Assembly: GCA_963402885.1 (NCBI GenBank)
Contig: OY727099.1
Coordinates: 23,765,001 to 23,829,000, forward strand
Direction: 5' to 3'
Origin: Antedon bifida
Lineage: Eukaryota > Echinodermata > Crinoidea > Comatulida > Antedonidae
Length of the DNA: 64,000 bases
This document shows positions 23,202-38,200 of the stretch, one piece after another. The notes under the pieces are model-generated. The model did not search any database, was not told the DNA's origin, and was given only the letters and a program-made list of their open reading frames with translations. A program made the translations under genes and the position numbers. How positions within the stretch are numbered: the stretch's first letter is position 1; each line of letters opens with the position of its first letter.

Positions 23202-26200
23202 CTAAAAGAATCAAATATAGCAACATAATAAGTGCTAAGTTATTATTTGTTGTATCTTAAAGGAATTTCATTAAATTTTGGGATGTTTTAAATAGTTCAA
23301 GACCAACATTTCAAAATTTTGAACTGCATGTTATCTGCATATCTTTTGCAATATTTTTAAGTTTGCCCTAAGTCTGTATTTATTGTCTTGTTTACGTTAG
23401 CCCACCACTTGGTGTTTAAGCTCAAATAGTATACGTATGAAATGCCATATGTGGCAAAATATTTCTCTTTTTATGAATAATAAGTTGAAGTTGTGTATGT
23501 AGATCTATCAATACTTACAATTCTTTTAAGCTTGTAAATTGCTGAAAAGTTCTATCTCTGTAAACCTTTAACTTGTTGCCTCTTAACTTTCTAAAAATAG
23601 CAAATTTAAACACTAAATTAAACATTGTTAAGAATGTACAAGAAGAATTACCAGAGTTGCCAAAATTAATTATTTCTGAGGTGGTTTTCTGTGTATCAAC
23701 TTTTTTTGTCTAGAGCTGTGTATGTTTCACACTTTCTCTTCTTTCATTCATTACTAACTTAATATATCTATATTGTATACATAACATTTCTTATTATAAT
23801 AATATAAATTAATAATAATATAATATAATAATGTACAGAACTAATAATATGTTTAGATTCGAGTGTTTAGTTATTGTAGCTTGGTATTTTTAAAGGTGGT
23901 TTTACTTGTTAGTAGATAGTATAAAGTAACTAACACTAAATTTCTTCAATTTTGAAAAAATAAATCAATTTCTGCAATATATAACCATGTACTAGAGTCG
24001 AGCAAGTATCAAGTATTTGGATCTATGATTTCTGAAATTGGAGAGCACATTAATAGATTTTAGTGGTAAATCACATGTGCATAAACATAATTACTGTTTA
24101 TTAAAAATAGGCCAAAGTGATAAGGATGATTTAATTGAGGCAATCAAAGGTGGATGTTCTCTCTATTAATCCTGATATAAGTCATACCAATTTAGGTTAT
24201 GGACACGCGAGAAGTTAAAAAAAATACAAATTGCAGAGTGTTAACTTACAAAATCGAAAGAGATGAAACAACAAAAGAAAATGCCTCAGGATCTATGGTA
24301 GTTATAGCGTTGTTATCTAAGTTCCTGTTAAAAGATAAATCAACAGACCCTTAATTATATAATTAGCTTAACCAATTAATATACTATAATGAGTAAGATT
24401 TACAGTAGGACAGCTCTATTCAGGAGACACTTTCCGCAAACGAGGGGCAACATATGTTTTAACACTATGGCCAACCCCTAAGGGGACAATATTCCTTCCC
24501 ATTACAAAAACAATAAAAACGTTGGGTTTTGAAGGTGTCCCATTAATATGGCTTCTACTGTAATTTACAATATAAAAGTATATAAACAGGAGAAAACACT
24601 TACAGTGTTGTCAATGCTGTCAAACCATTAAATGCATTAGCTGACAATGTACTGATTTTGTGACCATTCAAACGCCTTCAAAATAAAATATTTCAAGGTA
24701 AAGTAAAATTATTATATCATAGTTGTTTGATACAGTATGTTAAAACAACTTCAAAGAAAATAATTCATAGTAAGGAAAATCATATACAGTATCCAAGTTG
24801 TTTGATACAGTATTATGGTAATTATTTTCATAAAAAAAAAAAATTGTGACAAAAGAGATCTTTGAATCAAATAATCATGTATATAAACAATAATATAATT
24901 CATGTTGTTAGTTGTAAATCTATTGATTGACACCGGTGTTACAGCAATGTTAGGGCAGTCCATACAGTATCAACTGGAATAATTAGAATAGTTCTAAAAC
25001 GACAATAAATAAAGTTTCTTTTGAAATTAGGAAGTTTGTAAAAGTATTGAAAAAATACTCACAGTTCTGTCAATGATTCCAAACCAGAAAATGCATAGGC
25101 TTCCAATGTGCGTATTTGGTTACCTTCCAACCGCCTTAAATGATAAATAATGCAAGTATAATAGTATTGCTAGCTTAGGCTTGAGCAGGTAAGTTAATTG
25201 CAAATTATTTATTGTATTCTACATCTTATATCATTTTGGGGTTTGCCACCATTCCCAGTCCGAGTTTCCAAATACCCATTATTTTTTCAGCCTCAGTAAG
25301 CTATAAGCTTCCGCATGGTAACTGTTTCTGTCCTCTTGGATATAACTGCCTAAAGGAGTGGCGCAAAAAGAAGCCCATCTCAAAATTGAGTCCATCTCGA
25401 AAAGAAGCCCACCCAAGAATCCTAAAGAGAAGAAGCAGCAATTGCCTTCTTTTCAAGGTTTTATGATAATACATAATAATCTGCATGATTTAATTTGGTG
25501 AAATAATATAAATTTGTAAACGTAGCAAATAGTATGAAAACACTCACAGGTCTGTCAAAGCTGACAAACCATTAAATGCTCTGGCTGGCAATGTACTGAT
25601 TTGGTTACCATCCAACCTCCTACAAAGGAAAAAGAATGAACAGTATAATAAAATTACAATATTCAAGAAGGTTGATTTTTTTTCCTAATATGGTAATACA
25701 GTATGGTATGAAACTCCCAGACACATCCCATTAAGACACTGGAGGCCTGAATGATTTTCCTATTTAGGCAGCACATCCAAACACACACACATCTCCCATA
25801 GGCACAAACAATTTTTGACAATAAGGGGGTTTTTCATGTATTTATAATCCTGTAACCAGTTACCTAAATACTTTTTGACAGTGAATATAATTTTGATAGA
25901 AATACTGAAAATGATATTACTGGACCTCCTGCAAGGCCTCCCTAAGGGGACATCAAGACCCATTGTTGGGAGTTTTAAATGTAATAAAATATTAATTATT
26001 AAATGAAGTTAAAACAATTACTCTACAGGATCATTGCCTTAAATTTTGCATACTGTTAGAAAATTGCATGTAATACACTTTTTTTCAGGTTAAAGTTTTA
26101 AATTACAGCTTTGTTGGCCACCAAAACCACTTTTAAGCTTTACTTGCCCACCCTGTAAATGTTTTCCTTTATGCTAGAGAATAGTAACCCTTTTATAGTA

Positions 26201-29200
26201 CAAAAGTTTTATTTCAGTCGACCACTTGCTCCAGGTTCATCATCTCAATTAAAATTGAATTACATTTTGCTACAAGATCAAAAATGAATATCGTAATAAT
26301 AAACATACTTTCTCAGGCTTGACAGTTTTTATTGGTGAAACATTGGCTGCTAAAAGTTTGGTTTTTATTTCAACAAAAACCCTTATTATGGGGACCATTT
26401 TGTTAGGTTTCGAAGGTGTCCCATTAATAGGGGTTCTACTGTAATTTAAAATATAAAAGTATATAAACAAGAGAAAACACTTACAGTGTTGTCAATGCTG
26501 TCAAACCATTAAATGCATTAGCTGGCAATGTACTGATTTTGTGACCATTCAAACGCCTTCAAAATAACATATTTCATAGTAAGTAAAATTATTATATCAT
26601 AGTTGTTTGATACAGAAAAATAATTCACAGTAAGGAAAATCATATACAGTATCCAAGTTGTTTGATACAGCATTATGGTAATTATTTTCATAAAAAAAAA
26701 AATTAGTGACCAAAGAGGTCTTTGAATCAAATCGTCATGTATATAAACAATATAATACATGTTGTTAGTTGTAAAGTATATTGATTGGCACCGGTGTTAC
26801 AGCAATGCTAGGGCAGTCCATGACATCCAGTATAGTTCTAAAACGACAATAAATAAAGTTTCTTTTGAAATTAGGAAGTTTGTAAAATGAAGTATTGAAA
26901 AAATACTCACAGTTCTGTCAATGATTCCAAACCAGAAAATGCATAGGCTTCCAATGTGTGTATTTGGTTACCTTCCAACCGCCTTAAATGATAAATAATG
27001 CACAGTATAATAATAGTCTTGAGCAGGTAAGTTAATTGCAAATTATCTATTGAGTTCTACATCTTATATAATTTTGGGGTTTTCCCCCCATTCCCAGTCC
27101 GAGTTTCCAAATACCCATTTTTCAGTCCTAGGAAACTATAACCTTCCGAATGGTAACTGTTTCCTAATGCTTGCTTTCTAAAGGAGCGGCACAAAAAAAA
27201 GCCCATCTTAAAATTTAGCATATCTCGAAAAGAAGCCCACCCAAGAATCCTAAAAAAAGAAACAGCAATTACCTTCTTTTTAAGGTTTTATGGTAATCTG
27301 TAATTTTTAATTCTACATGCATGATTTAATTTAGTGAAATAATATAAATTTGTAAACAAAGCAAATAGTATGAAAAAACTCACAGGTCTGTCAATGCTGA
27401 CAAACCATTAAATGCACTGGCTGGCAATGTACTGATTTGGTTACCATCCAACCTCCTACAAAGGAAAAAGAATGAACAGTATAATAAAATTACAATATTC
27501 AAGAAGGTTGATTTTTTCCTAATATGGTAATACAGTATGGTACTACAGTTGAAACTCCCAGACACATCCCATTAAGACACTAGTATTAAGGCCTGAATGA
27601 TTTTCCTATTAAGCAGCACATCCAAACACAAACACACCTCCCATAGGCACAGACAATTTTTGACAATAAGGGGGTTTTCATGTATTTATAATCCTGTAAC
27701 CGGTTACCTAAATACTTTTTGACAGTGAATATAATTTTGATAGACTGAAAATGATATTACTGGACCTCCTGCAAGGCCTCCCTAAAGGGACATCAAGACC
27801 CATTGTTGGGATGTTTAAATGTAATCAATAGTAATTAATAAATGAAGTGAAAACAATTACTCTATATAATCATTACCTTAAAATTGCATACTGTTAGAAA
27901 ATTGCATGTAATACATTATTTTATTCTGGTACAAGAATTAAATTTACAGTTAACTATAATATAATAAGGAATTCATAATTACAAATTAAGATAGGTTTAC
28001 TACATAACTTTAAAATAAAATTTAATGACAAAAAAGATCAACGTTTCGGAACCATCATGGAACCATTCTCAAGAACAAATGAGTAAAATTAACAACGTCT
28101 ATCTTTTTTCTCATTAAATTTTATTTTAAAATGTGTAATTAAAAAAGATAATTATAAAAGTATTATGAACTAGATAGAACACTTACAGTGTTGTCAATGC
28201 TGTCAAACCATTAAATGCATTAGCTGGCAATGTACTGATTTTGTGAGCATTCAAACGTCTTCAAAATAAAATGATTCATAGTAATTAAAATCATATGTAT
28301 CCAAGTAGTTTGATACTGTATGATTGTAAATTTTCATTAAAAAAAATGTAGTGACAAAAGAGATCTTTGAATCAAATAGTCATGTATATAAACAATAATA
28401 TAATTCATGTTGTTAGTTGTAAATTGATTGGCACCGGTGTTACAGCAATGTTAGTGCCGTCTATGATATCCAGTATCAACTGGAATAATTAGAATAGTTC
28501 TAAAACAACTAGAATTTAATTCGTCACTTTGACAAATTATAGGTGATCATTTTTATCAGTTTAATGAAATTAACATTTTTTAAACATGCACGTACGTTAA
28601 CATACAATCGTAAAAAGTTTATGTACGCCATCCTATGACATGATGCATATGCTTATAGTGCTGAGTTGTACCTATTATGTGTCATAGAATATATACTCTA
28701 TACAGTACAGTGTACAGTATATCTATATACAGTGTAACATAGGTGAAATTACGGGAACCACACAATGTTCAAATTTTTTGATATGATGGAATTATCAAAA
28801 TAAACTTGAAGTTGACAATTCGAAAGATAATGAATTGAGCAAATAAATATAAGAATTGGAAGAGAATTTGGCACTTAGAAGCGCAATGCGCGCTCTTTGA
28901 AATTTGTATAACTTTGACTAAAGAAATTTAAAAACTACTTTTTAACTTCAACTGGCCATATGATAACTTCGCAACATCCGATAGGCTTATTTTTTATATG
29001 AATTCATATCTACATTTCATCAGCTTTCATAATAATTTATAATCTTCAATGTCACATTTAATTCTGAAGAGCTGTAAGATATTCAAATGTATGGTGTAGG
29101 TGAAATTACACAACCTACGTTATTCGAGGTTTTACGCGCGATGGCGTCCTTAAAATGAAAACGCTGACCACTCTTGGAAAGATAAATAATTAAAGATGTA

Positions 29201-32200
29201 TTGTCCCTTTGACTAATTTCAAAAAAATAAAATATTTCAAAAAAAGGTGGGTCATTTTGAAGTATCATAATAGTTATTAACTTTCACCAAAAATTTGTCG
29301 AAAAAAAAAATCATTTAACTGAAATACAGACGTTTTTTTGTTAAAAAAATAACTTTGACTTCCAGTCAAAGTTTTCGATCAAAACATATCCCATAATGAA
29401 ACGCGCTTGTTTGGCTACTCTGTATGCATATTTCATAAAACTTTCTCACGATCTGTGTGAAAATACCTTTTCAACTGTGACAAGTTGTAAACAATCCTAA
29501 TTAGCATATGCATAATGCGTACTCGTGGTTTGAAGTCTTTGTTTACTTTCGCTCGCGACGATTTTCCAGACGAAATGTAATCAAACTAATTTACCTGTTA
29601 ATTACGTAAACTGGCTCGAATTTTCGACTTAAAGTGAATAACTTTAATATTACTTTGATATGGCCAATTTACATTTAGAATATTTTGACCTTCATTTTTT
29701 TGTGTTTCAAGGGACAATACATCTTTAAGCAAGTACATACTGAAATTTGTGCAAAATTCGAGCACAAATAACCGAGATACGCTCTGTTGAATGTGATAAT
29801 CTACACAAAAAGAAAAAAAATCCTAATTTTTAAATTTAAGTGGCCATTTGATGACGTCACAACATTTTGTACATCAAATGTGTACATGAATTCATATCTA
29901 CAACTCAATAGCTTCCTTAATAAGTTAAAAAAATTGGGGGTCATCTTGCATTCTGAAGAGTTATTTTCATTTTAAAAAAGGCCTATTTTTCACCATTTTC
30001 AGAACTTTTGTGAAATTAATGTGCACATTTTGTCATTTTTAACATGCTTGTATAGCGTCATTTTAAGTCTGAATGGACTCAAAATGGGTAAATGTACTAA
30101 GGATTGTGAGTAGAATGTGATTTATTCATCAAATTTTATTTTTTTACGCTTTCTAAGAATCGTGTGCGCAAAAATGCATTTTTGCGCAGTAATTTTTTGA
30201 AACATGCAAATGGCCTAATTCATGCTCTAAATTGATCAAAACTTAATTTTGAGCTTTTTAAAATGTTAACGCGCGATTTCATGCGCATGACCTTGAAACG
30301 CACGAGTTTTTATTTGCTAATATTTTTACCCTTACCTGAAATTTACGTGTAGTGAATTTCATTAATATGTGATAATGAATTATGGAGATATGATTGATAA
30401 TGTGATTTCCCAAAATGGCGTATAAATGACGTCACGGATTAGTGATCACGCTGAAAAGCTTATTATGTCTAAGTTAAAGTATTTGAAAGACATTGTGTAA
30501 TTTTTGTGATCATTGCAATTCAACTTTTTGAGATAATTGTTACACAAAAAGTGTACAGAAAGAAGAATAAAAACAACAACAAGGAAAACAATAATAAAGA
30601 TTTTGTACAATAACAATAGGTGATCATTTTATTCTAAATGATCACCTAATAAATAAAGTTTCTTTTAAAAATAAGGAAGTTTGTAAAAGTATTGAAAAAA
30701 TACTCACAGTTCTGTCAATGATTCCAAACCGACAAATGCATAGGCTTCCAATGTGTGTATTTGGTTACCATCCAACCGCCTTAAATGATAAAAAATACAC
30801 AGTATATGATAAATAATGCACATTATGGTCTTGCTAGTTTGGGCTTGAGCAGTTAATTAAGTTAGTTGCAAATTATTTATTGATTTAATATAAACACTGC
30901 ATTTACCCGTTTTATTTTTGTTTTCAGATTAAAGTTTTTATAAGTTATTCTTCCGGCCATTTACAGCTTTGTTGGCAACCAAAACCACTGCGCTAATTAG
31001 TCTTAAGCTTTACTTGCCCACCCTGTAAATGTTTTCCTTTATGCTAGAGAATAGTAACCCTTTTATAGTACAAAAGTGTTATTTCAAGCAAGTTGACCAG
31101 TGGCTCCAGGTTCATCATCTCTCATTAAAATTCAATTACACATTATAAAATGATAAACTACATGCATCTGTTTATTGTACAATGTAGTGATTTGGGATAA
31201 ATGTGTTAAGATATTATACTCACAGGTCTGTCAATGCTATCAAACCATTAAATACATTTTCTGGCAATTTCCTTATTTGGTTACCGTCCAACCTCCTACA
31301 AAGAATAAAGAATACACAGTAAAAGAAATTAAAATATCCATCCATCCATATTTGTGATTAAATTTACTTTTGACTTACTGTATATACCATAATTTAAACA
31401 TGAACTCGTTTTTATGAAGTAATTCAATCATTATTATAAAGTATATAGCATGAAAAAATACTCACAGCAATGTCAATGATGTCAAACCCAAAAATGCATT
31501 TGCTGGCAATGTACTTATTTTGAAATCTCTCAACCACCTTCAAGGTAAAACAATGTAGTTAACCAAATAGCAGAACATGTATTAGGAAATACATCATGTT
31601 TTGCGATATGTATTACATAATTATTATTATATCATACCATGTTGTGCCATGTATTTCTGTTGGTTTTAATTTGGAACAAAAAGTTTCAAAAATTTAGTTT
31701 TATTTGAAAATTCTAGAAAGTTTGTAGAAATTCCTACCCAAAAATACTCACAGTTGTCGCAGTGATGTCAACCCATTAAATGCATTGGCTTCTAGTGTAC
31801 GTATTTGATTATATTCCAACAAGCCAAAACTAAAGAAACGGAAAGTAAGTAAGAAAAAATTGCAGTATTCAAAACGATATATACCGGTACTACTATGAAC
31901 TATAATTTAAAACCATTAGTTACCATTTAAAGATTAGATCCAAGAATTCTAATTCTCCGACTGGGTAATTATCACAAAATTTAATTCAATATCATTGTGT
32001 TTTGTTCATTTCCCCCCCCCCCCCCTTTTTTTTATCCTGATTCCACTGCTGCAGTGAAATGAAACAGGTACTGAAATGGTACTGAATGATGCTTCATTTT
32101 ATGAAAACCACATAAAATAAAATAATCATAAAAAATTAATTAAAAAAGTAGAAATAAACGAAGCAATTTCAATAAATATGTAAATAATGTTTAGGTAAGT

Positions 32201-35200
32201 TTTGATTTTTAAAGAATAGGTTTAAGCAGCAAGACAAGAAATTAGATATGTTTGTCAATTAACTTTAATTTGATAGCCTTGTTTTGTTCACATTCATTTA
32301 CTCATTCATATTCAATATCAAGGTATAAAAATGGAAATTTTGTTCTCATAGCCCACCGTTTAAACTAAATTATGTTACAAAATAAAATATAACAGTTTAT
32401 TATATCTCAACCGTATGTTGTGACAGTAAATAAAAATATAATTATATTTTATTTGTATTACCAACCGAATGGATCTTTTAAAGGGTAAATTATGTTTGTT
32501 GTAGCAATTTTTAGTCGCGTGGATGCGACTCTATAGTTCACTATGTCGGTCGGTCTGTCTGTCTGTCGGTCTGTCTGTCGGTCCGGTATCACTATGCGTT
32601 TTATCGCTTTTCTGTACTTTTTGAACTGTTTTGATGTCAACATGTGGGCATTTACATGAAATTGTGCACCTCCTATTGTGAATGACGTTAGAGTTGCGCA
32701 ACGTGATTTACGCGCGATTTAACGATTTTCTCGTATTTAACATAGGTCAAAAACCAAATAACATTTTAAATTGAAACTTTGCAAAAGTTTAATTTATATC
32801 AGGCGCTAGCTTTCTGTTGAAAAAAAAGTTACGCGCGCATGCGCATTTAAAATTTTAAAATGCGCAAAATTAATTTTTAATCAACTTTCTACGCGTTTCT
32901 TGTCATTTTGAGCATGTCAAAAATTCCCATACACGCGCAAATTTTTACGCGCATGCGCACGTAGCGTTAAATACATACTTTTTTCACGTGATTTATGTTT
33001 TTGCAGCCTTTTGTAATAATTTTACCAACTTTTAAACAATTTCGACTTAAAATTACGTCATATGAGCACGTCGAATTGGATAATTTGCGCACGTTTTTGA
33101 TGAAAAAGTTAAAAAATTCGTCAAAATTATGCTTTTTTAGTCGCGTGGTCTGTCTGTCTGTCGGTCTGTCTGTCGGTCCGGTATAGGCATGTTGCAAGTC
33201 ATTACAAAATCTCTTCTATTTTTTAACAGCAACCTGTAGTGCACTGATAGTAGGCTAGTGTCACTTAACCCTCAACGGAATGATAATAATTAAATGGCAA
33301 AGATTAAAACTGTGTAGCATTTATGCATTCATTTTTGCAGTAAATATATTGAACTAATGAATTATTAATCAAAGGAAATTCATAAGAGTAACTATGAAAA
33401 AAATACCTGTAATCATAGACTTGCCCAATGTGCAATATCCTTAAAAGTAAAATAAATACAGAGCTGTTTAAACTTATAATCACATAATAATAATAATAAT
33501 AAAATTACACATTAAATACTCCTAATGCTTGCTTGTTTTAAATGTAATCAAATAGTAATTATTAAATGAAGTTAAAACAATTACTCTATAGGACCATTAC
33601 ATTAAAATGTGCATACTGTTAGAAATTGCATGTAATTTATTATTTTATTCTGGTACGTACAAGAATTCAATTTATATTTAACTATAATATAATAAGGAAT
33701 TCATAATTACAAATTAAGATACGTTTACTACATACCTTTAAAATAAAATTTTTAATGACAAAAAAGATCAACGTTTCGGAACCATCGTAGAAGCATTCTC
33801 AAGAACAAATGAATAAAATTAACAGCGTCTATCTTTTTTCTCATTAAATTTTATTTTAAGATTTATAATTAAAAAAGAAAACTAGACAGACACTCCGACA
33901 GTGCATACCTCCACCTACTGTAAAATTCTCCTACATAAGATTTCTCCGGTAAAAAAAGAAATATATATATATTTGTGTGTGTCTTAATGCTGTTTGTGAT
34001 TAGGCTAATTTCACTACAACCATGTGTATGCGAGTTTGGTGTAATGGTTATGTAACAAGCCTTTCAATTAACAATAGCTTCAGTTGACTAACAATAGAAC
34101 AGCAACGCGAAAATCAAACAAGTGAATTTGAAAAGAAATAGGTTTTTTAAACTACTCGCATCAAAAAAACGTGCACATTAAATCGAATTATGTTTTAAAT
34201 TTACAAATCACAAGTTATAACTCTTGCCTCTTGTACAAAAATGGACAAGTAGTTCTCGAGAAAATGCAATTTTAGTTTATTTGTTACTTTAAGACTGCTC
34301 GCCGGCTTTTGAAAAATTCTGTCTTATCTTTTAACACTGGCAGGTCTGAATAGTATACTAAACCAGAATTGGGACCATGGTCGATTTTCTTTAAAAAATA
34401 CTATTTTGATTGATTTAATATACGTTTTAATATACATTACTTATAATAATGTATCACCAAAGCCTACAAAGAAAGCCGAACAAATTCCAGCTAAACAATT
34501 TCCAGCTAAACAAATTCCAGCTAAACAGATTCCAGCTAAACAAATTCCAGCTAAACAAATTCCAGCTAAACAACAAAGAAATCTAATAATAGGTGACTCT
34601 ATGCTGAAGCATATTAAGACAAATGGCCTATGTGAAACATCTGTCAGAACATTAAGGGGAGCAACTGTGGAACAAGTTAACTATACATTATGTGAGATCG
34701 ATCTGACCATTGTAGAAAATGTTGTCATTCATGCTGGAACAAATGACTGTTGCGATATCAACTTTGACTTGGATAGGCTAAAGAACGACTACACTGATAT
34801 GATATCAAGGCTTAAAACAAGGATAACAGGCGAGGTTTTCATCTCAGCGATTTTCCCGAGACTTGATGATCTTTCATTAAACAGACGCGTATTTGACGTA
34901 AATGAAATGCTCAAGTATTCTTTCGGTAACATTGTTATTGATCACAGCCGAGCTTTCACTACGCGATATGGAGTGGATTCATCAAAGTTTACAAGTCATG
35001 GTTTACATCTTAACTTGAGGGGTACATCAGCCTTGGTTAAGAGTATTAATAATGTACTGTCAATAATATCACCAAAGAAAAATAGAAGAACTGGAAGCAC
35101 GCACACTAGAGATCATCAAAGCATGCCTGTAGCAAATTGTCATTTCTGTGGCGAGAGTGGACATGTACGACGAGTTTGCAGACATGGAAAAGCGGTTGTG

Positions 35201-38200
35201 TGTTGGGTTTGTAATCAAGTAGGACATAAAGCGAAATTTTGCCAAGTTGAACACTGAAAAAATGGCAAAGTAGATGAAGCCGTAATAAATGTAGCTAAGA
35301 TGAAGAGTGCTGATGATAATGACATAACATTAAATGAAATTAATATAAACAATGATTCTAGTAATGATAGCAATAATATAGTAAATTCAGGTAACACAAA
35401 ATCAAGTAAAATGTTAAGTTTATTCTATTGTAATATAAGAAGTGTGAAAAACAAATTATTAGATTTCAATGCTAGATTTTCTTCTTCGTCTCATGACGTC
35501 ATTGCTATATCAGAGACATGGCTCGATAGCACAGTATATGATAGTCAGCTTTTAAACAATGATTATACCATTTTTAGAAAGGATAGAAATTCTCATGGAG
35601 GGGGGTTTTAATTGCTTGTAAAACATGTTTAAATCCATCTTTATGCACAGATCTCAATGTTGATACACTTGAACTGATTTGGATAGAATGTCATAGTAAT
35701 ATAGGTAAAATTTTATTAGGAGTGTTTTATAGGCCGCCTTCTTCAAATGTTCAATATTTAAATTCCTTTATTGATAATCTAGATAAAGTTCAAGCAAAAG
35801 TTGTTGATTACAAACAGGTATTACTCATAGGCGACTTTAATATTCATGTTGATTGGAATTGTTTAAATGTGATCAATGGTTTATCCGCCCAAGCAGGAAG
35901 CTTGGTAGAAGGAACAATGGCAACTGGACTAGTGCAAATAATAGATCAGCCTTCTTATGTAACACGAAATGGGGATGGGCACTTTTTGGACTTGGCTTTT
36001 GTTAGTAATCCACTTTTAATTGATAAATGTCAAATTATTAACAATTTTGACTCATGTGATCATGAGGCAATTGAGATATGTTTAAGGATATCAAAACAAC
36101 GTGACAAAGTTATAACAAAAACTGTATATGCACTAAAAAATGCAGATTTTGAAAAGATGAAAAGCATATTAATTAATTTTAATTGGGAAAATTGTTTTAT
36201 GTTTGAAAATATTAATAATATTTGGGATAGTATAATGAACAATATAAACAAGGCTATTTCTGAATCTGTGCCTATTAAGAAAAGAAATAAGACTAAATCA
36301 TTTCCATGGATTACTACAGAAATTAAGAAACTTTGTACAAAGAAAAGAAAATTATATAGGAAGGCTAAGATTTTAAAAACAAATGAAGCTACAGATAGAT
36401 TTAAGTGTTGTAGTAAGGAACTGAAAAAAGCCATATATTGTAGTCACAGAAATTATGTTCTAGACATCTCAAATAAGGCTACTTCAAATATAAAGCAATT
36501 TTGGGCATATATTAGGGCAATTAGACAAGATTCACAAGTTATAAGTTTTAAGATTAATGATGCTATAGTAACAGATGCTAGAGAGATAGCAAATTTGTTC
36601 AATGATCAATTTTCTAGTAATTTCAGTAATAATGATGATGATGGTAATGATGACTTGCTCTCAACTCTGATATTATCCCTCAGCATTATATGGAACTTGA
36701 GAAATTTAATGTGATAGAGGTTTATCAGGCATTAAACTATTTAATTGTTTCAAAATCTCCAGGACCTGATAATTTACTTCCCATATTTCTAAAGGTTTGT
36801 AGGGCAGAACTAGCACGATTGTTGTGCGACTTTTTTAATTTATCTTTAGAAAAAGGCATTTTACCAAAACAGTGGAAAACTGCTAATGTTGTACCTGTTT
36901 TCAAAAAGCATGGAAAACCTAAAGGTGATTTTAAGAGTTACAGACCTGTGTCTTTAACACCAATTGTTTGTAAAATTATGGAGAAACTTGTGTGTACCCG
37001 AATCAATAATTTCTTAGAGGCTAATAGTATATTATCAGATAATCAGTTTGGTTTTAGACATGCTTATAGTACTGAATTGTTACTCACTAAGGCGTTTCAT
37101 TCATGGGCTCAAAGTTTAGATGCAAAAAATTGTAAGCAAGTAGATGTAATTTTCTTAGATTTTTCATCTGCTTTTGATAAAGTACCCCATAAGCGTCTGA
37201 TTAAGAAACTTAACAATATTGGCTTAAACAAAGGTTTAAATAAATGGATTCAGGATTTTCTTTTAAATAGAAAACAAAGAGTTATCTATAGAGGTGAAAT
37301 ATCGCATTGGAAGAATGTAATATCAGGGGTACCCCAGGGGTCGGTTCTTGGCCCTCTTTTGTTTCTATTGTATGTGAGTGATCTTGAATATGGTATAGAA
37401 TCTGCAGATGACAATACCATTTCAAGACCTATTCATGAATTAGAAGACTGTATAAAGTTACAGAGTGATTTAAATAAGATTTATGAATGGTCAGTTTTAA
37501 ATAAACTACCATTAAATGCATCAAAATGTGCAGCAATAAGTTTATCCAGGTGTAAAGATCCCATCATATTTGCTTACGATATCAATTCCGATTCAACGGA
37601 AAGAGTCCATGAATTCAAACTACTTGGTGTATATATCAACAGTAAATTAACATGCCACTCTCATGTAGATTATGTTTGTAGTAAGGCAAGCAAACTTCTT
37701 GGTTTTGTTTCAAGATGTAGTAAAGCAATGTCTTGGATGGCAATGCTAAATCTTTACAAAGCACTAATACTACCTGTTGTGACTTACTGTTGTTGTATGT
37801 GGGCACCTACTGAAATATCTCATATGTATAGACTTGAAAGGGTTCAGAGAAAGGCCACTAGAATAATTATGTACAGAAAAGAAGGAAATTGGGACACTTC
37901 ATATTTATATAGGTTAAAGACCCTAAATATTTTAAGTATTGAAGATATATTTAAAGTGTATACTCACATTAGGTTTTAAAATAATGCATGGCCTCTGTCC
38001 CTCATCCTTTAATGAGTTTGTGAGATCAAGTGAGAGGTGTGAAGGGCGGTTAATACATTGGAAGGCAAAGACCAATACATTTTTAAATTCATCGTTTGTT
38101 ATTTTCCCTAGATTATGGGAGCAACTTCCCAATGAAATTAAACAATGTGTTACAATTTCATACTTTAAAGCTCAACTCACCAAACATTTGATCTCAAAAT

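Noticed and set aside
22263..23228. Plus-strand frames of 78-92 codons over the receptor 7TM exon
   Set aside because: They are antisense shadows of the 7TM exon.
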